Part shown: positions 43,506-56,263 of the stretch, one piece after another
Position numbering within the stretch: position 1 is the first letter of the stretch
How the letters are laid out: each line of letters starts with the position of its first letter
Source: Lindgomyces ingoldianus
Taxonomy: Eukaryota; Ascomycota; Dothideomycetes; Pleosporales; Lindgomycetaceae
Reading direction: 5' to 3'
NCBI RefSeq assembly: GCF_010093535.1
Contig: NW_022985187.1
Coordinates: 30,500 to 89,969, forward strand
DNA length: 59,470 nucleotides
Position numbers and translations under genes: made by a program
Notes under the pieces: generated by a model
The model's database searches: none
What the model was told of the DNA's origin: nothing
Seen by the model: only the letters and a program-made list of their open reading frames with translations

Positions 43506-45368
43506 ACGTACTTCATGGGCGAGTTGCTCACACACCTGAGTCGCTCACCTTTGCCAAGACCCCACCCTAACAAACTCTATTATAGCCCATAACAACCCGC
43601 TCTAGCACTATATAGTACAGTACAGCCTAGAATATTATTTAGATACTACTTCTACTTCTTGCTTACACATTTACGCGTTATGCCTAGTCTAATTGCACTA
43701 TCTGTAGCGCCTTTAGAATAGCTTACCTACTTTAGCTTACACCTACTTCTTTGCCTTCTTTCTGTTACTACGCGCCCTAAACTCCTTTAGAGCTGTTAAG
43801 TGTAGGCTTTTTTAAATTATTAAGGTCCTTTTTACTTTAATCTGCTTTCTGTTATATAATTTATATTATATAGCAGCCTTATTAGCTGCTTAATGCTTAG
43901 TAATTTCTTATTACACTAATACTAGCTTATGTGTAATTATTACTGCCCTCTTTAAAACCTTTTTAAACACCTTAACTAGAAAAGTTAGTAAACTATTTAT
44001 ATACTTTTAAATTTTTATTTTTATAAGCATTAATTATAACCTAAGTTCTAAGGTATTACTTAGAGTTTACAACTACTAGGGCTTATTATATATAAGTAGT
44101 AGTAGTAATAGAGTGCACAACTTTACATTAAGGCTTATTATAACTTATTATAAGTTAAAAGAAACTAATTTAGCGCTTTAAAACTTTTTTTAAATATTAC
44201 TAAAAGTAATTATAGCATTATAGGCTACTTTAAAGCATAGTAAAAACTTTATTTTTATAATATAAGTAATCTAGTTATGTATATAGTTTTTAGCTTAGCG
44301 CTTATACACTTTTTTTAAAAGAGTAAAATAACCTACATTAAGTAGCTATAAAAGGTGTAATAAGTAAAAAAGTATATAAATAGTAATAATTTTATTATTT
44401 TTATAGTATTACTAAAAATAAAGTAAGTTATAGCTTTTATAGCTATTAATAACTAGTAGATAGTAGCTACTAACAGTACACTTTTTTATATGCGTGTTAA
44501 AGTGCTTTAACTAGTCTAGACTAAGCTAATTAGTAGTCTAGCTGTGCTTAGAGATTATAATAACTTAATTTTAAAGTAGATTTTTTTTATACTAGTTTAA
44601 AAAGTAGTTACTACTCTAAAAAATAATAAAAAGTAAAATAGCCTATTTTTTAGCATTAATGCCTTAGATAGCTATTGTCTACTTTTAGTTACTTAGCTAG
44701 ACTACTTTTAGCTGTCTTTGTCTTTTTAAACTTATAACAACTACTTTAGTAGATATTTAGCCTATTATAAACCTTATCTTATTAAAGTTATACATGTTAT
44801 TATTCTAGATACTATACTTAGCTTTAATATTCTTTATAAAGTTAAACTAGCTTTAAATTACTATAAAATTTTTATAAAAAGCTTTTTTATAGTTATAGTT
44901 ATACTTAAACTTTACTTTAAGCTTTAAGTAACACTTAATAAATATATTAAGCTAGGTTATGCTAACATAGCCTATATTATGCTTAGTGTGTAAAGAATTA
45001 GCTATATTAGCTATAGCTACTAGCTAGAGGGGAAATTCTTACATATTTAGCTTAAGTATGTGCTAAATAATTACCTACTTTTTATTATTATCTAGCTTTT
45101 ATAAGTTAGCTGTATAATTAGCTTAGAAAAGTTATTTAGTATGTTAGTTACTTATTATTTTTTAAAAGACCTTATAAATAGCTATAGCATGTTAGTTAAA
45201 AAGTATTATGTTTTATTTAAAAGCTTAAAGTATAAGCTATATTTAATATTTTTTTAACACATTTAAGTAGTATTATTAGGAATACATTAGTATAAAAAGA
45301 GTAGTGTAGTAAGGTCTTAGTAAAAGTAAGCAACTTAGGTGTGTAAGCAACTTGCCTATAAAGTACGT
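43506..45368 (-). mobile_element. Pogo/Fot1-like element P6, uninterrupted
   Basis: P6 is 1863 bp, with ends ACGTACTTCATGGGCGAG and ...AAAGTACGT flanked by TA on both sides. No nested insertion, so it is the reference for family size and for the empty sites of Q, the TRIM and the solo LTR at 26686. The left end is little altered; the body is heavily altered. Confidence 0.93.
43630..45230 (-). pseudogene. P6 transposase remnant (pogo/Fot1 type)
   Basis: On the minus strand the order is: DNA-binding region at about 45100-44900 (ANSLHTKHN and NYNYKKAF blocks, matching the CENP-B-type helix-turn-helix of fungal pogo transposases), DDE catalytic core at about 44800-44250, and C-terminal zinc knuckle near 43720-43680 with Cys-x2-Cys-x4-His-x4-Cys spacing. 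The usual length for the family is about 500-550 residues, which fits. The start codon cannot be fixed. Catalytic Asp residues read as Asn and many Gln and Trp codons are stops. The protein would cut and join the element at TA; this copy is inactive. Confidence 0.8.
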
Positions 45369-45531
45369 TATATAACATGTAAAATAAAAAGCATATAGTA
45401 AGGTTCTATATTAATAGTACTATAAGTCTAAGTTAACACTACATTAATATATAATAAGCAGTAGGTATTTAATTAAAAGGTATAAAAAGTGCTACTATAG
45501 TATTTAACATTATTATAGAGTGTAAAGAAAA

Positions 45532-45811
45532 TGTTGAATAGGCTCTAACAGCTAGCTGCTTATAGTATAAGCACTTAAGTAGCAAGAGTAAGAGTAGTGT
45601 ACAGTGTGCACAGCGTACAAGGTAGGTAAGGTAAGGGCAACATGTTTCTAGTTCTATTACTCTTGTCTTTCCTCTGTACAGAGGAAAAGGGGGATATCTA
45701 GATGTTTATGCACAGAGGTTTGCGCACAAGCATTATGTAACATAGATATGTAGTCCTGCTTGTGCGCAATTGCTTATATCTAGATTATAACGCTGCTGCT
45801 GTGTATAGACA
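45532..45811 (-). repeat. Copia-1d 3' LTR
   Basis: This is 280 bp, TGTTGAATAGG to GTATAGACA. It is preceded by GAAAA, whose partner would lie outside the window beyond Gypsy-C. Confidence 0.9.
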
Positions 45812-46255
45812 CTAGTAACTTTTCTTTTTATCTAAAAAGTTACTTTCTGTACATGTTACCTCTTTTCTGTCTATATAAGTCTATCTAATTATGTTCTGCC
45901 TTTACTTTACTTTATTTATTAGGACTTGCCTTAGTAATGCTATATATTAAAATAGGCTAGTTACACTATGTAAATAGCTTTATAAATAGTATAAAGCATT
46001 TTAGGCTATTATTATTTAGCCTTTATGCACTTGCCTTATAAGTAATTTAGTAGTGTATAAACTGTTTTATGTAGGGTTTTATGCTAGAATAGTGTAAGAT
46101 CTTTGTGTAGGCAGGTGTGTAAAGAGGTGTATATAATAAGGTTTTCTTTTCTTTTTTACCTTTTTTTCTTTATTCTTTACTTTTTAAGCCTTACTGTATA
46201 ATTCTCTAGCTCTTTTCTCTTTTTATACAGTGCTAACAGTGACAGATACTCCTGC

Positions 46256-46258
<3 letters not shown>

Positions 46259-46306
<48 letters not shown>

Positions 46307-46316
46307 GAGAGAGAGA
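46259..46316. repeat. CA/GA microsatellite
   Basis: About 22 CA units (46259-46302) followed by several GA units. It lies in the 3' untranslated part of Copia-1d. It is striking because CpA is the RIP target and yet it is intact here. Confidence 0.97.
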
Positions 46317-46835
46317 TGTTTCTCTAGCCTTCCTCCTCTACCTCTAGCGCTGTTAGTGCGGGCGTCTTTAACGTCCTTATGCAGTCTAGCAGCCTAGGGC
46401 GCATCTGCGTTACCCTTTTAACTAGTTCTACTGCTAATTAGCAGTTTATTTAGTGTCTTAGTATAAATATATAGATTTTTTAGCTTTTTTGCTTTTTTTT
46501 TATATAAAATGCTAATTATAGATAGGCTAAGAAGTAGCATGTAGCAGCTTTACTATCTTATAATATTAATGTTGTCTTGCCTGCTAGCACTAATCTGCAG
46601 CTGTAGGCGGCAAAGGTTGTGTGTTGTAAGAGGTACTTCTGTGCAGTTCTAGTCTAAAGTTGCAGTTAAGTCCTAGCAACTTTATATGCTTGTTATTATA
46701 GCAGCACTACTAGTGCCTTTTTTTTTGTTAAGTGTTATGTGTTAGCTAACTTCTAGGCTAATGCCTGCGCCTTGTGCGTATAGTAGAGCTGTGGTCTGCA
46801 TTATAACTACCACACGTGAGGGGTGGTGTGTTCTA

Positions 46836-46856
46836 GGGAGGGGGGGGAGGGGGGGG
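46836..46856 (+). other. G-run with quadruplex potential
   Basis: Three G then eight G and eight G, separated by single A bases. It lies in the Copia-1d 3' untranslated part and is absent from Copia-1b. In element orientation (minus) it is a C-run. Confidence 0.8.
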
Positions 46857-47099
46857 CTAGTAGCTTTTCTTTTCCTGTGTACTAGATAAATAGACTGTCT
46901 TCTTTACATATTCTTCTCTTCTAATCTTATACTAAGAAAAATAAGTGCGTATAATAAAAAAAACAAAAGAGATAGGCCTTATATAAAGGCGTTGTTAGTC
47001 TAGTTAGTCTAGAGCATCTTTGCGCACAAGATCTAGCTAGTCCACAGATGCTTTTATCTAGACAGAGAGGTAGTTAGTTAGGACTAATAATTAAAGAGC

Positions 47100-47970
47100 C
47101 TAGTTTAGTGTTTTCTTTATACATACATTTACTAAGTTGTTTTTACTATTAATCTACTTTATCTTAGTAATTTCTCTCTTCTTATATAATTTGTAGAGTA
47201 ACATAATGTTAATTATAAGTTACTTTTTACTAGTAGTGCCTAGCTTAATAAGGTAATTATATAGAGACCTTAAATCTATGCAGGTTACTACTAGAATTAG
47301 TAGTAGTTTAAGCGTTTATATAATTTACTATAAAGTTATACTAAGTGTAATTATATTATTAAACTTTTTAACTATTCTGTATAGTTTACTAGTAAGGACA
47401 CTTCTAGTTACTCTTTTACACTTAGTAGAATTTTAGTGTATAATGTTGCCTAGTATTTTAAAGTAGTTGCTTTACTTTATATAGTTTTTATTACTTAATA
47501 TAATTAAGAATTCTAGCTATAAGCTAAGGTTCTTATTATTAGCAAATAATCTATTTATAAAAATAAACAGCTTTGCATAATTAAGCTGTAATAGTAGAAA
47601 GGTAAAACTATGCTTACTATTATCTATCTGCTATTAGATTTGTGCGTTAAGTGCATTAATGTTATTATATAAAGGGTCTATAGTTTATGCAGTAATAAAA
47701 AGGTTAAATGCTGCCTCTAGTTAACACATAGATGTAATGTATGCCCCTTTTACATATTACTTAACATATTGTTGTGCAGCATTCTTATTCTTTAGGTTAA
47801 TTATATAAAGGTAGCTTACTTATCTTTTCTAAGTAAAAACTACTATGTTATGCGTAAGTTTAATTCTTTTGCTATTAAACTTAATAAGTTGCTTCTTTAC
47901 TAAAATAGTCTTACTCTTTATATAAAACTTTGCCTTTTGTAGTTTTTTCTTTTCTCTTTGCATAAAATCC
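47100..47970 (-). pseudogene. Copia-1d RNase H remnant
   Basis: This matches 35040-35915 of Copia-1b. The minus strand shows the same RNase H blocks near 47430-47120 with different stops. It ends at the deletion junction near 47980, beyond which untranslated leader sequence follows, so no reverse transcriptase catalytic part or integrase remains. Confidence 0.75.
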
Positions 47971-49254
47971 TTTATTATAATGCTTAAGGTGTTGTATAAA
48001 TGCTTCTAGTTATTTCTAAGGCTTATGTTGTGCATATAGTGCATATTTACCTAACCTTCTAGGATATCTAGAAAGATGTCTACATACTAAGTTTCCTAGA
48101 TATTTAGCTATTAACATAGATTAATAAAGATCCTTATTTTATTTATAAGAATGTTATATAGTTAACTTATGTAGTTATTATTTTTTTTATGCCTTTTAAA
48201 ATTATATAATCTTATTTGCTAAAAGTTTTTCTTTAGCAGTTTCCCTTTAGAGTAGAAGTTTGTACAGGCTGTGATGTAGTATAGATTGTGCAGGTGGTAT
48301 TAGTAGTGCATACACTACTGCAGGCGGTGGTGTGTACAATTAAGGGTGTGGAGCAGGCGTTAGGTAGGGTGGCATGTATTGTTTGTACAGTGATTAGTGT
48401 AGTGCTAGCTAAAGTGTAGGAGCAGGTAATGCTAGTATATTTAGTGTTAATAGCAGCATTATGTTTAGTCTGCTTTTATGCAGAGCCTTATATAGCAATA
48501 AAGGTTGTGTATAAAGCCTTTCTAGTGCAATTGCTTTTCTTTATGCTATATTATATAGCTTCTAGGCTTAGGTACCTTTAGTGCCTAGCTATAGTATAAT
48601 TTCTTTATCCTCTAGCACTTATATAAGCTCCCTTTTAAACATGCAGCTAAGTGCTAAGAAGTCTTATAGTGTCTATTTTTTAAAATTCTTTATGTACACA
48701 CTTAAAAAAGTAGCGCCCTTTTAAGTTATTATGTGTAGATTAGTAATTATGTAACTTATGTATAATTAAGTCTGTAGGCTTATTAGAGCCTTTAACATGT
48801 TAATCTTATTATTCTAGTACTCTAGGCTAGTCTTGTTCTGTAGTGTTGCCTCTAATATCCTTATATCCTTTATAAGTTATTTATATAATAGGAATTATTT
48901 TTTATTCTTTCTATTATTACGCAGAGTTGTTAGTTGCTAGTAGGATTTTATTATAATAGTATAGTTAATTGCTTTTCTAGTAGATTGCGCAGGTACTGCT
49001 ATTGTCTAGCTGCTAGGTTGTGCAGCTTTAATAGCTTTAGTGTGCGCCTTACACTATTTTCTTTTTACTTTGTACAGTAGCAGCGCTTGCTGTATAATGT
49101 AAAGGATTAATCTACTATTCTAAGAGATAAGTAACTAAATAAAGTACCTTATAAAGTGTAAGTGCTTTATTGTTACTTTTCCTAAGAGATAGGTAATAAA
49201 ACAAAGTGCCTTATAAAGCGTAGAGTTAATTACTTGTGCAGTAGATCGCGCAGG

Positions 49255-49529
49255 TGTGACGGTCCTACGCAGAGAGCTCTGTCGCGCGTCACATGACGAG
49301 CTGCCCGTGCAGCCAATCAGGATATAGGGGGTGCGACTAGCGCAACGCTATTAGTTCACTTAGCGCTAGCGTCCTTGCTAGCGCCTTAGCGCCGCAAGCA
49401 CTTCTTCTGCAGAGCTGCCCTTAAAGCTCCCTTTCTTCTCTTTATCTTAGTGTAGCTAAAATAGAGCTAACCTACTCTACTATGCTTCTCTAGCTCTATA
49501 CAGTAGTAGAGACAGTGCTTATTATTATA
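49255..49529 (+). repeat. Gypsy-D 5' LTR
   Basis: This is 275 bp, TGTGACGGTCC to TATTATTATA, the last bases being a RIP-altered form of ...CATCACA. It contains GCTCTGTCGCGCGTCACATG and other intact GC-rich parts. Confidence 0.93.
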
Positions 49530-49979
49530 TTACACTAAAATTATTTTATTTAGCTAAAAGACAGCAACACAATATCTAGGTCTACTATGCAGTTAGCTCT
49601 AAGAGCTTAATCTGCTAACTAACCTTTACTTAGACAAATTTGCTAGTATAACTAGGCTAAGCCTTAGTTTGTTAATAATAGCTATCTGCCTTAAAGCCCT
49701 AGTTAGGCTAGGCAACTATAAAAGCAACACTAAGTAATAATTAGATTGTTGCACCTTATTAAGAAGCTCTAAGCTAGGAGCGCTGCTGCTCTAGTTTAAA
49801 TTAACTGTAGGGGGGGGCCTACTGTACTAACTACTACTGCAACAACGCAAAGAGAGCCGCAGGCTCTGTACAAACCTACATATGAACCCACCACTAATTG
49901 ACTATCAGCCCCACCGTCACCGGACCCAGGGCTCACACTACACTATACCTCTGCAGACTGCTAGACCCTAGAGTAGAGA

Positions 49980-52900
49980 GAAGGAGCTAAGAGCACTAGA
50001 ATAGAGAAGCTGTTAAAGATTAAAATGCGTGTTAATCCTACTGCCTAGCCTACTAGCAACGCCTATACACCTAAACTAAAGACGCTGCTATGCTAGGCCT
50101 AGTTCTACGCTAACAATGTGTTTAAGAAGGACTACGCTATTAAGACTGCGCGCGCGCACGCTTAGCAGGCTAGAAAAGCACTATTGTTCTAGACAAAGGC
50201 TATTACCTAAAGTACTACTAATTATAATTTAATTAGCCTCTGCCTAGACCTACTAAACTTTATAGCTGTAGATTACATAGTTGTAGCAAATAAGCTACTA
50301 TAGTAGTTATTAAATATGTAAGCTTATTAAAACTATACTAATACTTTTACTAAAGTAGTTAACATAGCAGAAGCTAAGTAAGTAAAAGTTAGTAAAAAGC
50401 TATTAGAGCTTTAAAGCCTACTAAATAAAACCCTTAAACACCTAGCTAATTATAAAGATAAAGTTAAAAGACTTAAGGCTGCTACTACACTAGTGTATAA
50501 TTAATTATTTCTCTTAGATAAAGCTTGTTAAGCGCTAAAAGGCACGCCTATACTAACTACACTAAGAAAGCAACTGCAATTTAACCTAGCTACACTAAAA
50601 ACACTTAACCTTTTTTATATTAGTACTATAAGCTAAGGAGCTAGGCTAAAACTGTTAGCTAAAGCAGAGGATCTGCCTAGGTTTATAGGCAAGAATAATA
50701 TTAAATTTAATTACTAAAAAAACCTCCTAATAAGTAAGCTACTTTACAACATAGACTACTTTATACCTATAAATAGTAACTTTATAAAAGAAGAAAACAC
50801 TTAAGTACACTATACTAAAAGTAAGGTAAGTAGTTAAGCGCTAGGTTAACTAGTTCCTTACTTTAAAGCCTAAAAGTAGTAAGGTAAGCTAGTAATAACT
50901 AAAAATATTATAAGCTTTTTAAAAAAAAGCTTTAAAAATACTAACTAGTAAATAAAAGCTAAAACTAAGCTTTACTAGCTTAAGATAAAGCTATCTTAGG
51001 ATTTTAAAAACTTTAAGGCCTAGTTTATATACTTTATAAATAAAGCTAAGCTGCTGCTTAAGTAGTAAAAGGATAAAATTTATAACACCTTATTAAGTTA
51101 GCTCTAAGTACACATAAAAACTTACTATAATAACCTAACAGTTAGCTTTTTTAATTATATAAAGTAAGCCTACTAGATATTCTTCTTACTGTAGAGGTCT
51201 ACTGCAGAGTTAAGCGTGTAACACGTGTAGAGAGGTGAAAAGAAGCTTACGTGTTAAAATGTTCTTTAACCTGCTACTACTACTACTGCTCTAACAACTC
51301 TAGTAATGCCCTAAGCGTAGGCAGCTTTAATAAAAAATGCTGTAACCTGCTACTTATGCTATTAGCTAGAACATATAAGTTGTAACTGCCCTTACGCCTG
51401 CGCTAAAAGCAAGGCTATAGAAGCAGTGTAGAAGCTAAACACTATAAGCTTTAGTAAGGACAGTAAATTAGAAAAAGACTTACTCTAAAGAAAGTCTTCT
51501 TCTTAGAGTTAATAAACAAAGCGCTAGCGCAAAAGCTGTGTAAGCTGCTATTTAGTAGTAAGCCTTTTATGCTGCCCTGCTGCGTCTCTGCTAGAGGGAT
51601 TACTATACACTTAAATAGTCTTATTAACATAGGGGCTAGCAGCTATAATTTAATCTACTTACAACACCTATAGATAATCTAGAAGCACCTACAGCCTAAG
51701 ATGCTTAGCATTAAGTCTATCTTTATTATAAAATATAATAATTAACTAAATAGACAGGTAGATAAGTACTTTTATATAAATCTAGTAATTAACAGCTACT
51801 AGCTGCTTACACTCTTTATCCTCTGCAACATAAGCTGTTATAACTTAATTATAGGCTGTAAGGTCTTTAAGAAGGCTAGTGTTTAGATTAACTATAAGAA
51901 ATAATTAATTTAGTAGCTAGACAATAATTAAACACAGGACTATAAGTGTAATATTATTATCCCTACACATAGTGTGTCTTTATAGATTAACTAATCTTAT
52001 TAAGCAGACACTAACTAATAAGATAAGTTTATAAAGATATTAAAAATTAATTAATACTAACTTTAATTAACTTAGAAGCATAATTAGTAGCAGAACTTAA
52101 AAAAGATAAAAAAGTAACTTAATCCTTAACTAATGCCTTCTAGCGCTACTTAAGCGCGCTAATGTTAACTAGCTGTATCTAGAAAAGCACTTGCTAAGGC
52201 AGGGCTAGAGGTAAACATAATTAACGCTGCTGCGTTTATGCTACACATAAAGCGCAGAAATGTTATAATTAAACATATTAGCGTTTATAAAGTTAATTAA
52301 CTAATTAAGGACTGCTAAGCACCTATAATAGTTAATTCTAAGAATAAGCTCTAATAGCTAATGCTTAAGAAGTTACTATTCTCTATGTATGCTAAAGCTA
52401 CACTAGCTTACTTCTTAAAAAGAGACTTAGACAAACTGCTGCTGCACTAACCTAGCGTTAACTATAATATTAAGCTAATAGTAAAGAACACCTTATTAAG
52501 CAGCCTACTATACAGCATGTCTCTAGAGTAGCTTAGGCTAGTTAAGGACTATCTAGACAACTACCTGCAACGCGGATTTATTACGCACAGTAACACTAGC
52601 TACGCTTCTCTAGTCTTGTTTACTAAGAAGCTAAAAAAAAAGTAGAGGTTCTATGTAGACTATTATAAGCTTAATATAATTATAAAGAAAAACACTTACC
52701 TAATACCTCTAATCTAAAAGACGCTTACACAGCTAGCTGCAGCTAAAGTCTTTACTAAGCTTAATATATAATAGGTGTTCTATTATATCTAGCTTACTAA
52801 AAAGGTTAAGGACTTAACTACCTTCTAAACACACTATAGCAACTATAAGTATTATATGCTGCCTTTTAGACTCTATAACAGCCCTGTAACTTTTTAGTAA

Positions 52901-55558
52901 TATATTAATTAAGTTCTACATAGCCTACTTAATAACTTTTGTATAGCCTACTTTAATAACATCTTAATCTACTTAGATAACCCTTTACAGCATAAGGTAT
53001 ATATTACTAAGGTCCTACATTATCTATAAGACGCTAGCTTATAAATTAACCTTAAGAAAAGCAAATTTATAGTTACTAAGACAAAATTTCTAAGTCTTAT
53101 TATTAGCATAGACAGAATCTATAAGGACCCTACTAAGGTAGCTGCTGTCTAAGACTAGCCTATACTAACTTTAATTAAAAGCCTGTAGTTGTTTCTAGAG
53201 TTCTGCAACTTCTACTGCGCCTTCTTTAAAGACTATAGTTGCATTGTACAGCTACTTATAAAGCTGCTTAAGCGTAGCGCCTAGCATCCTTTAGAAGAGC
53301 ACAAGTTAGCTGTGTTTAAGCGTGCTAAAAACTTTATGCTGTTAGATAACATTTTTATGCACTACTTACTAAATTATAAGACACATATAAAGACTAACAT
53401 AAGTAACAAAGTTGTTATAGAAGTACTATTACAGCTGCAGGATAATAGCACCTAGCGCCTTATAGCGTTCTACTCTAAAACTATAAGCCTACTGCAGATA
53501 AACTATAACATATATAATAAAGAGATGCTTACAGTTATTTAAGGCTTATAAAAGTAGTAAGTGTAGCTAATAGGCCTATAATAAGATAAGCTATTTACAG
53601 TAATTACTAATTACTAAGCTCTTAAGTACTTTGCTATTAAGCATAAGCTTACCCCTTACTAGATGTAATAGGCTATACTAATAGTAGACTTTAACCTTAC
53701 GCTAACCTACTGCCTAGGCACTGCTAACGTTGTTGTAGACGCGCTATTAAGGAAGTAAAAGAAGCTTAAAACATAAAAAGAAAAAAATAAAGCTGCTTAT
53801 ACACACTTTTTTTTAAGCTAAAAGTAGATTAGTGTTAGTCTTATTACTTAATTACACACTACTCTGCAGAGCACCTCTTTGCTAAATAAGAAGCTTATAG
53901 AGCTGCTGCTAATAAATTAACTATATAAGCTTATTAATTAGATCTTAGATGCTAATTAGAATTATAAAAGCTTATAATACTGCTATAATAAAGTGTAAGA
54001 TTCTAGCTTATAATAGAAGCTTAATACTAAGGGCTTACTACTAAAGGAAGGAAAGCTTATAGTCTTAGCTGTCTAGTTCCTAAAAACTTACCTTATCTGC
54101 GCTATTTACGCAACACAACTTACTGCACATCTTAGGACTAAGAAAATAACTAAGCTGCTGCGCAAGTAGTACTACTAGCTAAGCATAAGCTAAGATGTTA
54201 AGACCTACATTAGCGCCTATAAGGCCTGTTAGTAGAGCTATATCTTTTAAGATAAGACCCTAGGGCTTTTTAAGCTACTACTAATACTTAAGTAAGCATA
54301 GCAAGACATCTTTATAGATTTTAAGTTGTTTCTACTTAATTAAGCTAGCTATAATAACGTGTTTATTATAGTAGACTGTCTAAGCAAGCGCTACTTTTTA
54401 CTGCTATGCTACAAGACTATTACTGCTGTAGGGGCTGCAGACCTATACTATTGCTATATCTAGCGCGTCTATAGACCCTCTTAATTAATTGTCTCTAACT
54501 GCAGACTATAGTTTACCTCTGCATTTATAGATAAGCTTTGCTGCCTTACTAGTGTTAAATAAAAGCTCTTTACACCCTACTATCCCTAGACTAATAGCAA
54601 CATAAAGGTGCTAAATTAGTATATTAACTAGTAACTGTGTCTATTTGTTAATTACTTCTAAGACAACTAGTTAGACCTACTACTTTGCATAGACTAGGCT
54701 TAAGCATCTCTACTGCATAAGATAATAAGGTTATTACTATTTAAAATTAAGTTTAGCTATTATTTAACACACTACTAGGACTAGAAGGCACATATAAGAC
54801 ACTTACTAACTACGCTAGAGCAGATTTTATATAAGAAGGCTTAGAGCTATGCTAAGCTTTGCTATAATGCTGTACAATAAGTAATTAAGATTATAAAGAA
54901 GGGTATTACTTAAGCTTAAAAGCAGTAAGCAGCTTAGGTAAATAAGAAGTAGCGTAAGCCTAACTTTATAGTAGGTAACAAGGTATATGTGACCCCTAAG
55001 GGCTTTATTATAGGGCGCCCTAGCTAGAAGCTTAACTAGCAGATATACAGGCCCTATCTAATTATAGGCATAAGAGGTTATTTGTACTAGCTTAAGCTCC
55101 CCCTATACATAAGAATGCACAACGTCTTCTACGTAGACTGCCTACAGCAGGCAGCACCTATAATGCTGCTAGGTTAGGTTAAGCCCCTAGAGAAGCTAAT
55201 TAAGGTTAACAGTTACCCTAAGTGGCAGGTTTAGGACATCCTAGATAGTCGCGTCTACTGCGGGCGTCTTTAATACTAAGCCTTATAGGTAGGCTATGAT
55301 CCTGACCCTACCTGGTATAATGCTGACGGATTCCTTAGAGCTCTGCATAAGGTAAGGGACTTCTACTAAGCATATCCTACTAAGCCTGGTCTGCCAGCGC
55401 GACTAGACGCCTAGTTGCAAGTGTATAAAAAAAGCAAGGATATAGAACCTACAGAGGTTAATAATTAACCTGCGCTAAGGTCTTAACTAGTTTAAAGACT
55501 AATGCAAAGGCGCTAAACTACCTAGTCTTAGGGACAAGACTGCCTTAGAAGGGGGTGA
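49980..55558 (+). pseudogene. Gypsy-D gag-pol, most readable polyprotein of the window
   Basis: Gag starts near 49980 and holds a CCHC zinc knuckle at 51348-51389 (Cys-Tyr-Leu-Cys ... His ... Cys). Pol is in a different frame, one base back: protease LINIGASS at 51620-51643 (Asp changed to Asn), reverse transcriptase from about 52517 (SLEQLRLVKDYLDNYLQ) to YFNNILIYL at 52949-52975, RNase H at about 53300-53760, integrase zinc finger at about 54100-54240, integrase core at 54300-54900, and a chromodomain-like end near 55200-55370 (YDPDPT region). The last stop is TGA at 55556-55558, abutting the 3' LTR. Stops are TAA and TAG at Gln and Trp positions. The gag-pol frame change may reflect a -1 frameshift, as in some Ty3/gypsy elements. 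Confidence 0.88.
55549..55558 (+). promoter_or_regulatory. Gypsy-D polypurine tract
   Basis: AAGGGGGTGA lies directly upstream of the 3' LTR and overlaps the pol stop codon. Confidence 0.8.
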
Positions 55559-55833
55559 TGTAACAGTCCTACGCAGAGAGCTCTGTCGCGCGTCACATGA
55601 CGAGCTGCCTGTGCAGCTAATCAGGATATAGGGGGTGCGACTAGCGCAACGCTATTAGTTTGCTTAGCGCTAGCGTCCTTGCTAGCGCCTTAGCGCTGCA
55701 AGCACTTCTTCTGCAGAGCTGCCCTTAAAGCTCCCTTTCTCCTCTCTATCTTAGTGTAGCTGAAATAGAGCCGACCTACTCTGCTATGCTTCCCCAGCTC
55801 CATACGGTAGTAGAGACAGTGCTTGTCATCACA
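55559..55833 (+). repeat. Gypsy-D 3' LTR
   Basis: This is 275 bp, TGTAACAGTCC to GTCATCACA. The start has one RIP-type change and the last 100 bases are cleaner than in the 5' LTR. Confidence 0.93.
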
Positions 55834-55838
55834 GCAGG

Positions 55839-56239
55839 TACTGCTGTTGTCTAGCTGCTAGGTTGTGCAGCTTTAATAGCTTTAGTGTGCGCCTTACACT
55901 ATCTCCTTCTTACTTTGTACAGTAGCAGAGCTTGCTGTATAATGCAAAGAATTAATGTGCTATTGTCTAGCTGCTAAGTTGTGCAGCTTTAGTAGCTTTA
56001 GTGTGCGTCTTACACTATCTCCTTCTTACTTTATACAGTAGCAGAGCTTGCTGTACAATGTAAAGGATTAATCTGCTATTCTAAGAGATAGGTAACTAAA
56101 TAAAGTACCTTGTAAGGTGTAAGTGCTCTATTATTACTCTTTCTAAAGGATAGGTAACAAAACAAAGTACCTTATAAAGCGTAAGTACTCTATTATTACT
56201 CTTACTAATTTATAGTTAATTAAATTAACTACTAATTAG
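55839..56239 (-). repeat. Copia-1d leader with tandem duplications
   Basis: Resumption of the copia leader after Gypsy-D. Two copies of the 117-bp unit and two of the 60-bp unit, as in Copia-1b. It ends TTAATTAAATTAACTACTAATTAG before the LTR, a stretch shared by three Copia-1 copies that must include the primer-binding region; I could not match it to a tRNA. Confidence 0.75.
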
Positions 56240-56263
56240 TGTTAAATAGGCTCTAACAGCTAG
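56240..56263 (-). repeat. Copia-1d 5' LTR, broken by Gypsy-C
   Basis: The first 24 bases of the LTR (TGTTAAATAGGCTCTAACAG...) are present, then Gypsy-C begins at 56264. The last five bases, GCTAG, should be the target duplication; its partner is outside the window. Confidence 0.85.

Larger units (their letters stand above)
49255..55833 (+). mobile_element. Gypsy-D, complete chromodomain-type LTR retrotransposon
   Basis: This 6579-bp element has two 275-bp LTRs and is flanked by GCAGG at 49250-49254 and 55834-55838. It reads on the plus strand, inserted in the Copia-1d leader. It is moderately RIP-altered, less so than Gypsy-B. No other copy is visible in the window. Confidence 0.96.
45532..56263 (-). 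mobile_element. Copia-1d, deleted copy split by Gypsy-D and Gypsy-C
   Basis: The 3' LTR is at 45532-45811 and the 5' LTR stub at 56240-56263, where Gypsy-C begins. Compared with Copia-1b it lacks about 3.1 kb: sequence matching 35917 is joined at about 47980 to sequence matching 39002. A 13-bp direct repeat (TGCTTAARGTGTT) in Copia-1b marks both breakpoints. The integrase and most of the polyprotein are lost. It retains 3' untranslated sequence missing in Copia-1b. The leader is partly duplicated (48950-49221 and 49222 onward). Confidence 0.85.
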
